Shown one piece after another: positions 33,625-42,872 of a DNA stretch of 64,000 nucleotides. The position numbers were made by a program, and so were the translations under genes. The stretch is from Novosphingobium sp. (GTDB taxonomy: Bacteria; Pseudomonadota; Alphaproteobacteria; Sphingomonadales; Sphingomonadaceae). Numbering within the stretch: the first letter of the stretch is position 1; every line of letters begins with the position of its first letter. The stretch lies in the NCBI RefSeq assembly GCF_027489515.1, contig NZ_JAIXZS010000035.1, positions 1 through 64,000 on the forward strand, read 5' to 3'. The notes beneath the pieces were generated by a model. That model had not been told where the DNA came from and searched no databases. It saw only the letters and a list, made by a program, of their open reading frames with translations.

Positions 33625-36279
33625 TTAGTACTTCACGCTCGCACGCACGTACCAGAAGCCGCCGTTGAAGCCGAACGGACCGCCGTTACGCGGATAGATC
33701 TGGCCGTCGCCGGTGCTGTTGGTCAGCGTGTAGATCGGGTTCGAGGTCGAAGCCTTGATCCGGTCGGGCTTGGTGTTGAAGATGTTGTTGCCACCCACGG
33801 TCAGCTTGAAGTTTTCCATGAAGGTGTAGCTCACGTCGAGGTCAGCCGTGACCTTGGCACCGAACTCCTGACCGGGGTAGTCGCTCTCCACCCGCCACTT
33901 GCCGAAGTAGCGACCGGCGGCGCCGATCGAGAAGTCGCCCAGCGACCAGTTGGCCTGGAGGTTGAGGCGGTGCTTCGGAGCAAGGTTCTCCGCGTCGCTC
34001 TTCTGAGCAGCGCCGAGGGTGTTCGCGTCGAACTTGGTCACCTTGTTGCGGTTGTAGTTGTAGGCCAGCGTCATGTTCAGCTTGCCGCCGCCCAGATCGG
34101 TCCGGTAGCTGCCCACCACGTCGACGCCGCGGGTGCGGATGTCGAGCGAGTTGGTGAAGAACTGGACGTTGCCGCCCACGCCAACCGAAGCGAGCTCAGG
34201 CAGTGCAGCGATGTCGCTTGCGCCGACCACGAACGCCTTCGAGATGAAGATACGGTCGGTCACCTTGATCTGGTAGGCGTCAACCGTCAGCGTCAGCGCG
34301 CTCGAGGGCTGGAACACGAAACCGAAGCCGAAGTTGGTCGACTTCTCGGGCTTGAGCGCCTTCGAGCCGAAGTACTTCGCCACGTCGCTCGTCACCGGGA
34401 AGGTGCCGACCTGCACCGAGTTGCCCTGGAGGAAGTTGGTGGTCAGCACCGCGGTGTTGTTCTGGCCCGGGGTCGGGGCGTGGAAGCCCGAACCGGCGGT
34501 GCCACGCAGCGCGAACGTGTCGGTCACGTGGTAGATGCCGTTGAACTTGTAGACGAAGCGGCCACCGAACGAATCGTAGTGCTCGTAACGGCCCGCGGCA
34601 CCCAGCGTGAGCTCCTTGGTCACGTCGGCTTCGGCGCCGACGTAGAAGCCGTAGCTGTTCTGGTGAGCAGTGCCGGCATACTTGGGCGACGTACCGCCGT
34701 AGCCGCTCGCTGCCGGATCGTAGACAGCGGTCTTCTCACCCGTCGGAGCATAGACGCCCGGCGCAGTCTGGACATAGAGATCATGCGCAACCGCGTAGGG
34801 GCCCGCGCCGTAGGACTGGAAGTCGCCTTCGGTCGAGGTGTAGGTCTCGCGGCGGAACTCCGCGCCGCCCGAGAACGTGATCGGGCTGGCGAGGCCGGCG
34901 TCGACCGCATAGGTCAGGTCGAGGTTGGCGTCGAATTCCTTCTGGATCAGCTTGCCGAACTCGAAGCTGGTCTGCGAGTCAGCGCCGAACGAGGGGCTGA
35001 TCGAGTTGTACATCGACAGATCAAGCGAGTTGCGGCTCAGCGAGGCCGAGAGGTCCCAGGTGAACGCGCTGTCGGTCTTGCCCTTCCAGCCCACGGTACC
35101 ATAGGCCTGATCGGTCCGCCCGACGAAGATCGGCGTGAAGCCGGCCGGGTAGATCGAGGTCAGGTTGAAGACGTTGCCGTCCTTGACATAGGCGCCAGCG
35201 GGGCAGGTCGGGTTACCGGCCGGGCACTGCGTCTTGTAGTAGGGCGCCTGGAAGAAGTTGCGGCCGCCGATCGTGCCGGTCTTGAGCGTGCCCGAGCCAT
35301 CGTCGAACTCGAACGTGCTCGAACCCTGGTACGAGGAGCGGAAGTTGAAGCTCTGCTCGGCCTTGGCGTGCGCGAAGTTGCCGAAGGCATAGACCTTGCT
35401 GTTGTCGGTCACGTCGTAGGCGGCGTTGACAACGGCCTTCCAGCCTTCGCTTGGCGAGTTGCCCCAGATCTGGGCGGGCAGCGGCGCGAACGGCAGCTTG
35501 TCGGCAAGGTTCGGGTTTTCTGCAGCGAAGCGCGCGGCGATCGGGCGGGTCACGCCGCGGCTCGTGCGGCCGTCGTTGTTGTACTCGCCCGAAACGTTGA
35601 TGAAGCCGCGGTCCGACTTGAGGCCGGCGTTGGCAGCAACCTGATAGCTCTTGCCGTCGCCGGCATAGAACTGGCCGTAGCGACCGACGAGCTCGAAGCC
35701 GCCGTTGTCGCGCAGGCCGTAGTTCAGCACGCCCGCGATGGCGTCCGAACCGTACTGGGCGGTCGCGCCGTCGCGCAGCACTTCGAGGCCCTTGATTGCA
35801 ATCGCCGGGATCGCCGAAATGTCAGGACCCTGCGAGCCGAACGACAGGCCGGTGTCACCACCGTTGTAGACCTGCACCAGCGCCGAGCGGTTGTAGCGCT
35901 TGCCATTGAGCATGACGAGCAGCTGGTCGCCCGGAAGGCCGCGCAGCGAGGGCGCGCGCACGAAGGTCGAGGCGTCCGAGATCGAGTTCTGGCCGACGAA
36001 GAACGACGGCACGAGGTTGCGGACCGAGTCCAGCAGGTTCGCGGTCGGCTGCGAGCTGAGATCAGCCGCGCTGATCACGTCGATCGGCGAGGCCGAGTCA
36101 GCGACGGTGCGGTCGGTACGGCGGGTACCGATGACGACGATGCTCTGCGCGGCGGCGGCATCATCAGCAGGCGCAGCAGTGGCCTGCGCAAAGGCGGCCT
36201 GAGGAGCCGCAACGCCGCCGAAGGCAGCGGCGGACGCGAGCAGTGCGCCGCGCAGCGCGAGGTTAGAAAGATTTCGCAC
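33625..36279 (-). CDS. TonB-dependent outer-membrane receptor
   Basis: The 884-residue receptor has a signal peptide (RNLSNLALRGALLASAAAFG then AQAAFAQA). A TonB-box-like start (QSIVVIGTR) leads into the plug domain with LPGDQLLVMLNGKRYNRS and LEVLRDGATAQYGSDAIAG. The C-terminal 22-strand barrel ends with the aromatic strand WYVRASVKY. TonB-powered uptake of a siderophore, vitamin or glycan is expected; the ligand cannot be told. The GTG at 36279 is chosen because AGGGGG lies 11 bases upstream and the signal peptide starts there, although the frame is open to 36435. A terminator follows the gene. Confidence 0.93.
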   Translation of the reverse strand: MRNLSNLALRGALLASAAAFGGVAAPQAAFAQATAAPADDAAAAQSIVVIGTRRTDRTVADSASPIDVISAADLSSQPTANLLDSVRNLVPSFFVGQNSISDASTFVRAPSLRGLPGDQLLVMLNGKRYNRSALVQVYNGGDTGLSFGSQGPDISAIPAIAIKGLEVLRDGATAQYGSDAIAGVLNYGLRDNGGFELVGRYGQFYAGDGKSYQVAANAGLKSDRGFINVSGEYNNDGRTSRGVTRPIAARFAAENPNLADKLPFAPLPAQIWGNSPSEGWKAVVNAAYDVTDNSKVYAFGNFAHAKAEQSFNFRSSYQGSSTFEFDDGSGTLKTGTIGGRNFFQAPYYKTQCPAGNPTCPAGAYVKDGNVFNLTSIYPAGFTPIFVGRTDQAYGTVGWKGKTDSAFTWDLSASLSRNSLDLSMYNSISPSFGADSQTSFEFGKLIQKEFDANLDLTYAVDAGLASPITFSGGAEFRRETYTSTEGDFQSYGAGPYAVAHDLYVQTAPGVYAPTGEKTAVYDPAASGYGGTSPKYAGTAHQNSYGFYVGAEADVTKELTLGAAGRYEHYDSFGGRFVYKFNGIYHVTDTFALRGTAGSGFHAPTPGQNNTAVLTTNFLQGNSVQVGTFPVTSDVAKYFGSKALKPEKSTNFGFGFVFQPSSALTLTVDAYQIKVTDRIFISKAFVVGASDIAALPELASVGVGGNVQFFTNSLDIRTRGVDVVGSYRTDLGGGKLNMTLAYNYNRNKVTKFDANTLGAAQKSDAENLAPKHRLNLQANWSLGDFSIGAAGRYFGKWRVESDYPGQEFGAKVTADLDVSYTFMENFKLTVGGNNIFNTKPDRIKASTSNPIYTLTNSTGDGQIYPRNGGPFGFNGGFWYVRASVKY

Positions 36280-36519
36280 GGATTGAATACCCCCTGATAT
36301 GAGCAGCCGAGCATGAAGAGCCCCCCGGTCTGCCTCCGGTTGATGGGGCCGTGGATATTCCTTCGATTGAAAGTGTAAACAGCTTTGGGGTGCAATCCCG
36401 ATGCCGCAAATGCGAAATCGGACATTGTGTGACATTTTTGCTATTGTCAGTGCGGCGCTGCCACAGGCGTTTTTGCTAGGGATTGAATGCCTTAGCCGCT
36501 GCCGGGGAGAAAGGCCCGC
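36280..36519 (-). promoter_or_regulatory. Leader/promoter region of the TonB-receptor gene
   Basis: This 240-bp intergenic stretch is clearly more AT-rich than its surroundings and should carry the receptor promoter. TTTACA with TATCC about 16 bases downstream (minus strand, around 36355-36385) is one candidate. Around 36430-36450, TGACA faces TGTCA as a short inverted repeat. No Fur box or riboswitch is convincing. Confidence 0.35.
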
Positions 36520-37926
36520 CTACTCGCGCAGGGCCTCCTGCGAGATGCGGATCAGCGGCCCCAGCACATAGTTGAGGATCGTCTGGCGGCCCGAACGGAT
36601 CGCCACTTCGCCCGTCATGCCCGGGATTACCGGCATTCCCGCCCCGAAACTCGCCCGCCCCGCATCAAGCCGCACGCGGTAATAGAGCCCGCCGCGCGGG
36701 TCCTGGATCGCATCGGGCGAAACATCGACCACCTTGGCCTCCAGCGAGCCGTAGACGGTGGAATCATAGGCCGAGATCTTGATCCGCGCGGGCAGGCCCG
36801 GCCAAATATTGCTGCGGTCCTTGGGCGCAATGCGCGCCTCGATGATGACCTGGCTGTCTGCCGGCACGATCTCGGCCACAGGCTCGCCGCCGCGGATCAC
36901 CCCGCCGGCGCTGCGCACGTTGAGCCGGTTGATCACGCCATCGACCGGCGCACGGATTTCCTCACGCGCCACGCGGTCCTGCACCGCGCCGAACTGCTCG
37001 TCAGCCTTGGCGAGTTCGAGCCTGAGTTGCGCGGCTTGCGCGCGTACCTGTTCCATGTCGCTTGCCCAGATCTCGCCGCGCCGCGCCGCGGATTCGCCAA
37101 GGCCTGCGGAGGATTGCGGGATCTGGTTCGCCACATCGGCAATCCGCGTGCGCAGCGAAAGCAGCGCCGCGCGCTTGTCGAGCACGTCGCGCTCCGAAAC
37201 GGCATCTTCGGCATAGGCGCGCTCCAGTTTGGAGAGCTGCTCCATCGCCAGCCGCTCCTCGCTGCGCAGATTGGAGAGCCGCGCCTGGAGCGAGCCGACT
37301 TCGGCCGATTTCGCGCGCGCCTGCTGGTTGATCACGCCCACCTGGCTCATCCGCTGCGCCCGCCGCGAGGCGAACAGTCCGGTCTCGCTCGCTGCGATCT
37401 CGGGCGCCTGCGCGGCAAGCTCGACCGGCGGCACGAAGCTCCCGGCGCCGGCAATCTCTGCATCGAGCCGGGCGAGGATGATGCGCTTCGCGACAAGATC
37501 GGTCCGCGCGCTTTCGATGGCTGCGCCGGTCGAGGCATTGCTGATGCGCATCAGCACCTGCCCCTTGCGTACCCGCTGGCCTTCCTGGACGAGGATCTCC
37601 TTCACGATCCCGCCTTCGAGGTGCTGCACCAGCTGGTTCTGCGCCTGCGGCAGCACGCGACCCGCACCGCGCGTCACCTTGTCCACGGTGAACAGCGCCA
37701 TCCACAGCAGCACGAGCGCGAAGGTGATCGCCAGCGCCTTCAGCAGGCGCGAGGGCGCACCAATCCCGATCCGCGCGCTCCATGGCATCGCGGTGCCGAT
37801 CGGCTGGCTGGCAAGCACCAGCTTGCCGCCCAGCATGGCCTCGGCCTCGCCGGGGCGCAGTTCGTCGAACAGGCTGGCCCCGCCGAGCGAGACGATGAGC
37901 GATTGGCGAAGGCGCGCAAGGCGCAT
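36520..37926 (-). CDS. HlyD-type membrane fusion protein of type I secretion
   Basis: The 468-residue periplasmic adaptor links the ABC exporter with the TolC protein. One transmembrane helix (LLKALAITFALVLLWMALF) lies near residue 70. A biotinyl-lipoyl half motif (VQHLEGGIVKEILVQEGQRV), a long coiled coil (about 170-320, with LSNLRSEERLAMEQLSKLER and QLRLELAKADEQFGAVQDR), the second half motif (IRAPVDGVINRLNVRSAGGV) and a C-terminal beta-barrel follow. AGGGG precedes the ATG. It is divergent from the exporter operon, an unusual placement because hlyD normally follows the ABC gene. Confidence 0.94.
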   Translation of the reverse strand: MRLARLRQSLIVSLGGASLFDELRPGEAEAMLGGKLVLASQPIGTAMPWSARIGIGAPSRLLKALAITFALVLLWMALFTVDKVTRGAGRVLPQAQNQLVQHLEGGIVKEILVQEGQRVRKGQVLMRISNASTGAAIESARTDLVAKRIILARLDAEIAGAGSFVPPVELAAQAPEIAASETGLFASRRAQRMSQVGVINQQARAKSAEVGSLQARLSNLRSEERLAMEQLSKLERAYAEDAVSERDVLDKRAALLSLRTRIADVANQIPQSSAGLGESAARRGEIWASDMEQVRAQAAQLRLELAKADEQFGAVQDRVAREEIRAPVDGVINRLNVRSAGGVIRGGEPVAEIVPADSQVIIEARIAPKDRSNIWPGLPARIKISAYDSTVYGSLEAKVVDVSPDAIQDPRGGLYYRVRLDAGRASFGAGMPVIPGMTGEVAIRSGRQTILNYVLGPLIRISQEALRE

Positions 37927-38000
37927 GGCAAGACCCCTGGTAGGATTGGCGTGTTACCAACGCATTTACCGTTCATTATCCTTGTTTCGCCTTGAGCCCC

Positions 38001-38022
38001 CCTTACGCGCATTCCCGTAAGG
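38001..38022. promoter_or_regulatory. Inverted repeat in the HlyD / ABC divergent promoter region
   Basis: CCTTACG at 38001-38007 pairs with CGTAAGG at 38016-38022 (8-bp spacer) in the middle of the 157-bp divergent region 37927-38083. A regulator dimer here could control both arms of the secretion locus. It is short enough to arise by chance. Confidence 0.35.
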
Positions 38023-38083
38023 CCCGCTTTACCCCGCATTTTCCATAAACTGGCACTCCCGGCTCGAAAGCAGGGTACTTGCC

Positions 38084-40348
38084 ATGACCAGTTCGCCTTC
38101 CGCCCAGCCCGATGCCAGCCCCGCCGGCATGCTCGGCCGGATCTTCCGACGCCCTGCGCCGGCCCCGCGGCCCGGCGCCGAGGGCCTTGCCGCCATCAGC
38201 CCCCTGCCGATGCTTGCCGCGCTCGAGGCGCTCGCGACCGCGCGGGGGATTGCGGCCGGCTCCGCCACGCTCGGCGCGGCGCTGCCGATGGCGCAGGAAG
38301 GCATCGCAATAAAGCTCGCCCCGCTGGCGCTCGCGCGTGTCGGGCTGGAAGCGTACTGGCGCCCGCTCGGCCGTCATGCCCCGGAAGCGGCGGATCTGCC
38401 GCTGCTCCTGCCTCTTGCCAGCGGCGGCGCGGTGCTCCTCATCGCACTGTGCGGCGAAGGCCAGGTTTCGGTGCGCGATGCTGCGGGTGATCAGGTGGTG
38501 CCATATGCCGGGTTGCGCCCGCTGCTGGCGGGCGATGCACTGCACAGCGGCCCGGTCGATCCGGTCAGCGGCGCCAGCGAAGCGCACGAACGCGACCTCA
38601 TCCGCCGCAATCCCCGCGCGTGGCTGCTCGGCGCCTATCTCGCCGAGCGCCGCCAGCTTGGGCAGATGCTGGTGGCAAGCGCGCTGCTCAATCTCTGCGC
38701 GCTCGCGATCCCGCTCTACATGCGCGCGATCTACGACCGGGTGGTGCCCAATCTCGCGATCGAGAGCCTCTGGGCCCTGTCCATCGGTGTCGTGCTGGTG
38801 CTGGTGTTCGAACTGCTGCTCAAGAAGATCAAGGCGCGCTTTGTCGATGCGGTGGCAACCCGCGTCGGGCAGGCCGTGCAGCACCGCGCGGTCATCACCG
38901 TTCTGCGCGCCCGCAAGCCGACGCCGGGCATGGGCTTCGGCGCGATGCTGACGGCCCTGCGCGATCTTGAACAGCTCTCGCTGCTCGTGCCGAGTGCCAT
39001 CGCCACGTTCTGTGTCGACCTGCCTTTCGTCGTCCTGCTCTTTGCGCTGATTGCGGCGATCGGCGGGTTTTCCGTGCTCGGCCCCATTCTCGGCGCGCTC
39101 GGGCTGATCCTCGTCGGCACGGTCTGCAACTATGCGCTCAAGCTCGCCAGTCGCCGCACCTCGAAGCTCGTCCAGGCGCGCAGCGACATTACCGCCGAAC
39201 TCACCACCGGCTGGACCACGATCAAGGCGAACCATGCCGAGGGTCTGTTCGAAGGGCGATGGGATCTCATCTCGGACCATCTCGCGATGGCGGGCAAGCA
39301 CGTGCGGCACTGGACCGAACTCCCCGCATCCGCCTCGGGCCTGCTCGTGCAATTCGTCACCGTTATGGTCGTCGTGATCGGCGTGCTGCAGATCAAGGCC
39401 GGGCTGATGACGACCGGCGCGCTGATCGCGGTCGTGCTGCTCACCGGCCGTGCGATGGTGCCGGTTGCCGCCACTGTCAGCATGTTTGCGCGTGCCTACC
39501 AGAGCCTCGCGCAGTTTCAGGCGCTCGCAGGACTGCTCCAGACCGAGCCAGAGCGGGACGTTTCCGATCCAGCCGTCAGCCTTGCCCCGGTGCGCGGCGC
39601 GCTCGCGGTCGCGGGTCTTTCGCACACCTTCGCGGGCAGTGGCGCGCCGAGCCTTGCCGGCCTCACCTTCAGCCTGCGCGCGGGCGAACGCGTCGCGCTG
39701 ATCGGCAAGTCGGGCTCGGGCAAGTCGACACTGCTCCAGCTGCTTGCCGGTCTCGTGCCCGCCGAAGTGGGGCTGGTCACGCTCGATGGCCATGCGCTCG
39801 ACCGGTTCGCCATCCCCCACCTCAGGCAGAACGTGATCTACAGCGCGCAGGATGCGATGATCTTCGAAGGCACCGTCTGGCACAACATCCTGCTTGGCAT
39901 GCCCGAGCCCGAGGCCGAGGTGGTCGAGCGTGCGATACGCTGCTCGGGGCTCGACAGTTTCGTCGCGCGCACGGCCGAGGGCTACATGCGCCAGGTCGGC
40001 GCGCGCGGCGCGGCGCTTTCGGGCGGCCAGCGCCAGTCGCTCCTCCTCGCCCGCGCGCTGGTGCGCGATCCCAAGGTGCTGCTGCTCGACGAGCCCACCG
40101 CCTCGCTTGATATCGCCAGCGAACAGGCGGTCATTGCCGGGCTGGCAGAGGCGACGCGGGGACGCACGCTGGTTGTCGCAACGCACCGGCTTGCCCTGCT
40201 TGAGATCGTCGATCGGGTGATCTGGCTCGAGGAAGGCCGCATCGTGGCGGACCGGCCAAAAGCCGAAGTCCTGGCCCAGCTCGCGAGCCAGCAGGCGGGC
40301 CGCAACGGGGAAGCGAATGGTAAACAGCCCCCTAGGGAAGCGGCCTGA
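38084..40348 (+). CDS. Type I secretion ABC transporter (LapB/HlyB-like)
   Basis: The 754-residue exporter has a degenerate C39-like N-terminal domain (about 40-170, no catalytic Cys), as in HlyB and LapB, which recruit RTX substrates. A six-helix membrane domain covers about 200-480. In the ATPase domain, Walker A GKSGSGKSTLLQLLAG is near residue 541, the Q loop is in YSAQDAMIFEGTVWHNI, the signature LSGGQRQSLLLARAL near 646, Walker B LLLLDEPTASLD-like sequence near 666, and the H-loop in VVATHRLAL. It should export the giant RTX protein in one step across both membranes. It opens the plus-strand operon. Confidence 0.94.
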   Translation: MTSSPSAQPDASPAGMLGRIFRRPAPAPRPGAEGLAAISPLPMLAALEALATARGIAAGSATLGAALPMAQEGIAIKLAPLALARVGLEAYWRPLGRHAPEAADLPLLLPLASGGAVLLIALCGEGQVSVRDAAGDQVVPYAGLRPLLAGDALHSGPVDPVSGASEAHERDLIRRNPRAWLLGAYLAERRQLGQMLVASALLNLCALAIPLYMRAIYDRVVPNLAIESLWALSIGVVLVLVFELLLKKIKARFVDAVATRVGQAVQHRAVITVLRARKPTPGMGFGAMLTALRDLEQLSLLVPSAIATFCVDLPFVVLLFALIAAIGGFSVLGPILGALGLILVGTVCNYALKLASRRTSKLVQARSDITAELTTGWTTIKANHAEGLFEGRWDLISDHLAMAGKHVRHWTELPASASGLLVQFVTVMVVVIGVLQIKAGLMTTGALIAVVLLTGRAMVPVAATVSMFARAYQSLAQFQALAGLLQTEPERDVSDPAVSLAPVRGALAVAGLSHTFAGSGAPSLAGLTFSLRAGERVALIGKSGSGKSTLLQLLAGLVPAEVGLVTLDGHALDRFAIPHLRQNVIYSAQDAMIFEGTVWHNILLGMPEPEAEVVERAIRCSGLDSFVARTAEGYMRQVGARGAALSGGQRQSLLLARALVRDPKVLLLDEPTASLDIASEQAVIAGLAEATRGRTLVVATHRLALLEIVDRVIWLEEGRIVADRPKAEVLAQLASQQAGRNGEANGKQPPREAA

Positions 40349-40440
40349 GCGGCCTCGCCCAGACCCCTTAAGCACGATGGCTTATGGCCAGTTAAGCATG
40401 GCGCCGCGCCTTCTTGCGCCGCCCTCCGAAGGAGCATGAC

Positions 40441-41169
40441 GTGGCAGGCGCATCCGCCGATGGCGAAGTCAATCACTGGCCGGCCTTCGTGGACGTGCTC
40501 ACCACCGTGATCATGGTGGTAACGTTCCTGCTCGTGATCATGAGCGCCGCGGTCATGCAACTGTCGCAGCGCGTGATTGCCAATTTCAAGCAGCAGCTGA
40601 TCGAGCAGGAGCAGAAAAAGCAGAATGTCGGCAAGGACGGCAAACCCGTTGCCTGCGCCCCGGGCGCAGTGCCGGTGCTGTCCCCGCGCGATGCCGCTCC
40701 CGGCACCTCGGTTTCCGAACTCGGCGCGGTGCTGCGCTCTCCCACGGTCACCGACGGCGCCGAACGCCTCTCGATCCGCACGCGCGAGACGCCCGAGACG
40801 CTGAAGCTGCAGGTCAAGGCAGAGGAGCAGCCGACCGATGTCAGCGGTGTCGAAGTCAAGACTGCAGATACCCTGCTCAAGATCGGCTTCGCACCCAATG
40901 CCGCGACCTATGACGATGCCAATGCCGCGCGCGTGGTCGGTTTCATCAGGAGCAAGGCGCGGCCTGGCACGAAGTATGAGATCTGGTCCTTTGCGCCGCA
41001 GACGCGCTCGGTCTCCGAAGCGCAGCGCGTCGCGTTCTACCGCGCGGCGATGACCCGCAACCTGCTCCTGCGCGCAGGCCTCGCGCCCGCCGATGTCACA
41101 ACCCAGATCCGCGTCACCGACGCGGCCTCTCCCGATGGGCACATGGTGCGCGTGGTGATCAAGCCATGA
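40441..41169 (+). CDS. MotB/SiiA-like energy-coupling protein
   Basis: The 242-residue protein has one N-terminal membrane helix, FVDVLTTVIMVVTFLLVIM, with an Asp at residue 18 placed exactly like the proton-carrying Asp of MotB. The periplasmic part ends in an OmpA-like domain (LLKIGFAPNAATYDDANAAR, then ARPGTKYEIWSFAP and RVAFYRAAMTRNLLLRAGL), but the usual peptidoglycan-binding Asp is not obvious. GTG 40441 is chosen because AAGGAG lies about eight bases upstream. Its stop overlaps the start of the MotA-like gene (ATGA). Together they resemble SiiA/SiiB of Salmonella SPI-4. Confidence 0.83.
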   Translation: MAGASADGEVNHWPAFVDVLTTVIMVVTFLLVIMSAAVMQLSQRVIANFKQQLIEQEQKKQNVGKDGKPVACAPGAVPVLSPRDAAPGTSVSELGAVLRSPTVTDGAERLSIRTRETPETLKLQVKAEEQPTDVSGVEVKTADTLLKIGFAPNAATYDDANAARVVGFIRSKARPGTKYEIWSFAPQTRSVSEAQRVAFYRAAMTRNLLLRAGLAPADVTTQIRVTDAASPDGHMVRVVIKP

Positions 41170-42872
41170 TCGCCGCGTTCCGCTCCGCCCCCGGTTCCGC
41201 CTCCGGATCCACTGCCATGGAAAAGAAGCTGCGTGCCGAACTCGTCAAGATGGCCGTCATCATGGCGGTCCTCATCGGGCTCGGCATCTATGCCCACGAA
41301 TTCGTCATCGATGGCATCAAGGCCAAGATGGCGCTCAACCTCTCGATCTTCGCCATCTTCGGGGTCGCGGCGGGCATCGCCTTCCGCAACGTTCTTTCGC
41401 TGCGCAACGAGGTCGTCGCCTTGCGCGCGCTCCAGGTCGATTACGGCGAGCGAGCCAAGCGTCCGCGCGATCCCTATGCGCAGCCGGCGGTGGTCTTCTC
41501 CGAACCCGAGCTCCTCGGCCAGGGCTACCGCCTGATCGCCGAGGAGCTCGGCAAGCAGGACAATCTCGAGATCGGCGCGGACACCGTCCAGACGCTGCTC
41601 CATGATGTCGACCAGCGCATCAATGATCGCAAGTCGACGATCCTCTACTTCTCCGGCCTGATGGTCTTCCTCGGCCTGCTCGGCGCGTTCATGGGCCTGA
41701 TGAAAACGGTCCACTCGGTCTCTGATCTGATCGGCGCGATGGACTTGTCTGGCGCGGCCGGGGCGGACAGCTTCGGCAAGATGATCGAGGGCATGAAGGC
41801 CCCCTTGAACGGCATGTCGGTCGGCTTCTCCTCGTCGCTGTTCGGCCTGATGACCTCGATGGTCCTTGGCGCGCTCGAACGCTGCATGACGAGCGCGATG
41901 AAGACGCTGCGCAATGAATTCGAGCACTGGCTGTCAAACCTTGCGCAACTCGAATCCGGCCAGAGCGAAGCCGTCGCCAGCCCCAGCCGCGATTTCGGCT
42001 CGGTGCGCCGCGCGATCGAGGCGGGCGCGGCCGAACTCGCCGAGCTGCGCGCCGCCATCATCGGCCTTGCCCACGGCGCGGAGGCCAGCCGGGCCGAGAT
42101 CGTCGGGCTCGCGGGTGCCGTCGGTGCCCTCTCCGACGTGGTCGCCGATCTGTCCGACCCGCGCCGGATCCTGCGCCCGGTGGCCGATGCCGTCGCGGAG
42201 CTTGCGCACAACCAGTCCGCCATGCTGGCCCAGATCACCACGCTGCACGAGGATGCCGCGGCAGACCGCGCGCATATCCGCGCAACGCTCGCCGCGCTCG
42301 GCGTCCTTGCCGAACGGTCGGCAGTGCTTGATGGCGACGAGATCCACCGCCAGCTGGATAACCTGATCACGCTGTCGGGCGAGGCGCAGCAGCTTCCGCG
42401 CGTCTCGCCCGAGCTGCGTGAGACCGCGTCCGACGCGCCGCCCTCCCTGATGGCCCGCCTCGCGGCCTCGCTCGGGCTTTCGCCGCGCAGCCCCGCGCGC
42501 CGCCAGCTTGTCGAAGCCCGGCGCCTGCGCCGCGAAGTGCACGCAGGCCTTGCGGCCAATCGCCGCGCAATGCGCGAACTCGGCGCACGGCTCGATCGGC
42601 GGCTGGAGCGGCTTGCGGTTGCCGAGGCGCATCACCGCGATGCCATCGCCCGGCTCGCCATGCGCAGCGCCGAGCATCGCGCCTCGTTTGAAACCTTTGC
42701 CGCTGCCTTCGAGGCGGGCAGCCCCTCCGAAGCTGATGCCATCGCGCTGGGCGATGCGCGCACCCAGATGGACCGGCTGCGCCGCCGTCTCGGCATGCGC
42801 TTCGAAGATCCTGCGCCGGAGCAGCCCGCCAGCGCTATAATCCCGTCCACCCCCCAGCGCGGAGCCTTGTGA
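41166..42872 (+). CDS. MotA/ExbB/SiiB-like channel protein with long coiled-coil tail
   Basis: The 568-residue protein has two N-terminal membrane helices (AVIMAVLIGLGIYAHEFVI; LNLSIFAIFGVAAGIAF). After a cytoplasmic loop come two helices in the MotA/TolQ style: YFSGLMVFLGLLGAFMGLMK near residue 165 and GMSVGFSSSLFGLMTSMVLG near 218. Residues 250-568 form an Ala/Arg/Glu-rich cytoplasmic region with heptad-like helices (LRREVHAGLAANRRAMREL), reminiscent of the long tail of ZorA-type motors. With the MotB-like partner it should form a proton-driven 5:2 unit. The exact assignment as SiiB homologue is inferred from context. Confidence 0.8.
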   Translation: MIAAFRSAPGSASGSTAMEKKLRAELVKMAVIMAVLIGLGIYAHEFVIDGIKAKMALNLSIFAIFGVAAGIAFRNVLSLRNEVVALRALQVDYGERAKRPRDPYAQPAVVFSEPELLGQGYRLIAEELGKQDNLEIGADTVQTLLHDVDQRINDRKSTILYFSGLMVFLGLLGAFMGLMKTVHSVSDLIGAMDLSGAAGADSFGKMIEGMKAPLNGMSVGFSSSLFGLMTSMVLGALERCMTSAMKTLRNEFEHWLSNLAQLESGQSEAVASPSRDFGSVRRAIEAGAAELAELRAAIIGLAHGAEASRAEIVGLAGAVGALSDVVADLSDPRRILRPVADAVAELAHNQSAMLAQITTLHEDAAADRAHIRATLAALGVLAERSAVLDGDEIHRQLDNLITLSGEAQQLPRVSPELRETASDAPPSLMARLAASLGLSPRSPARRQLVEARRLRREVHAGLAANRRAMRELGARLDRRLERLAVAEAHHRDAIARLAMRSAEHRASFETFAAAFEAGSPSEADAIALGDARTQMDRLRRRLGMRFEDPAPEQPASAIIPSTPQRGAL

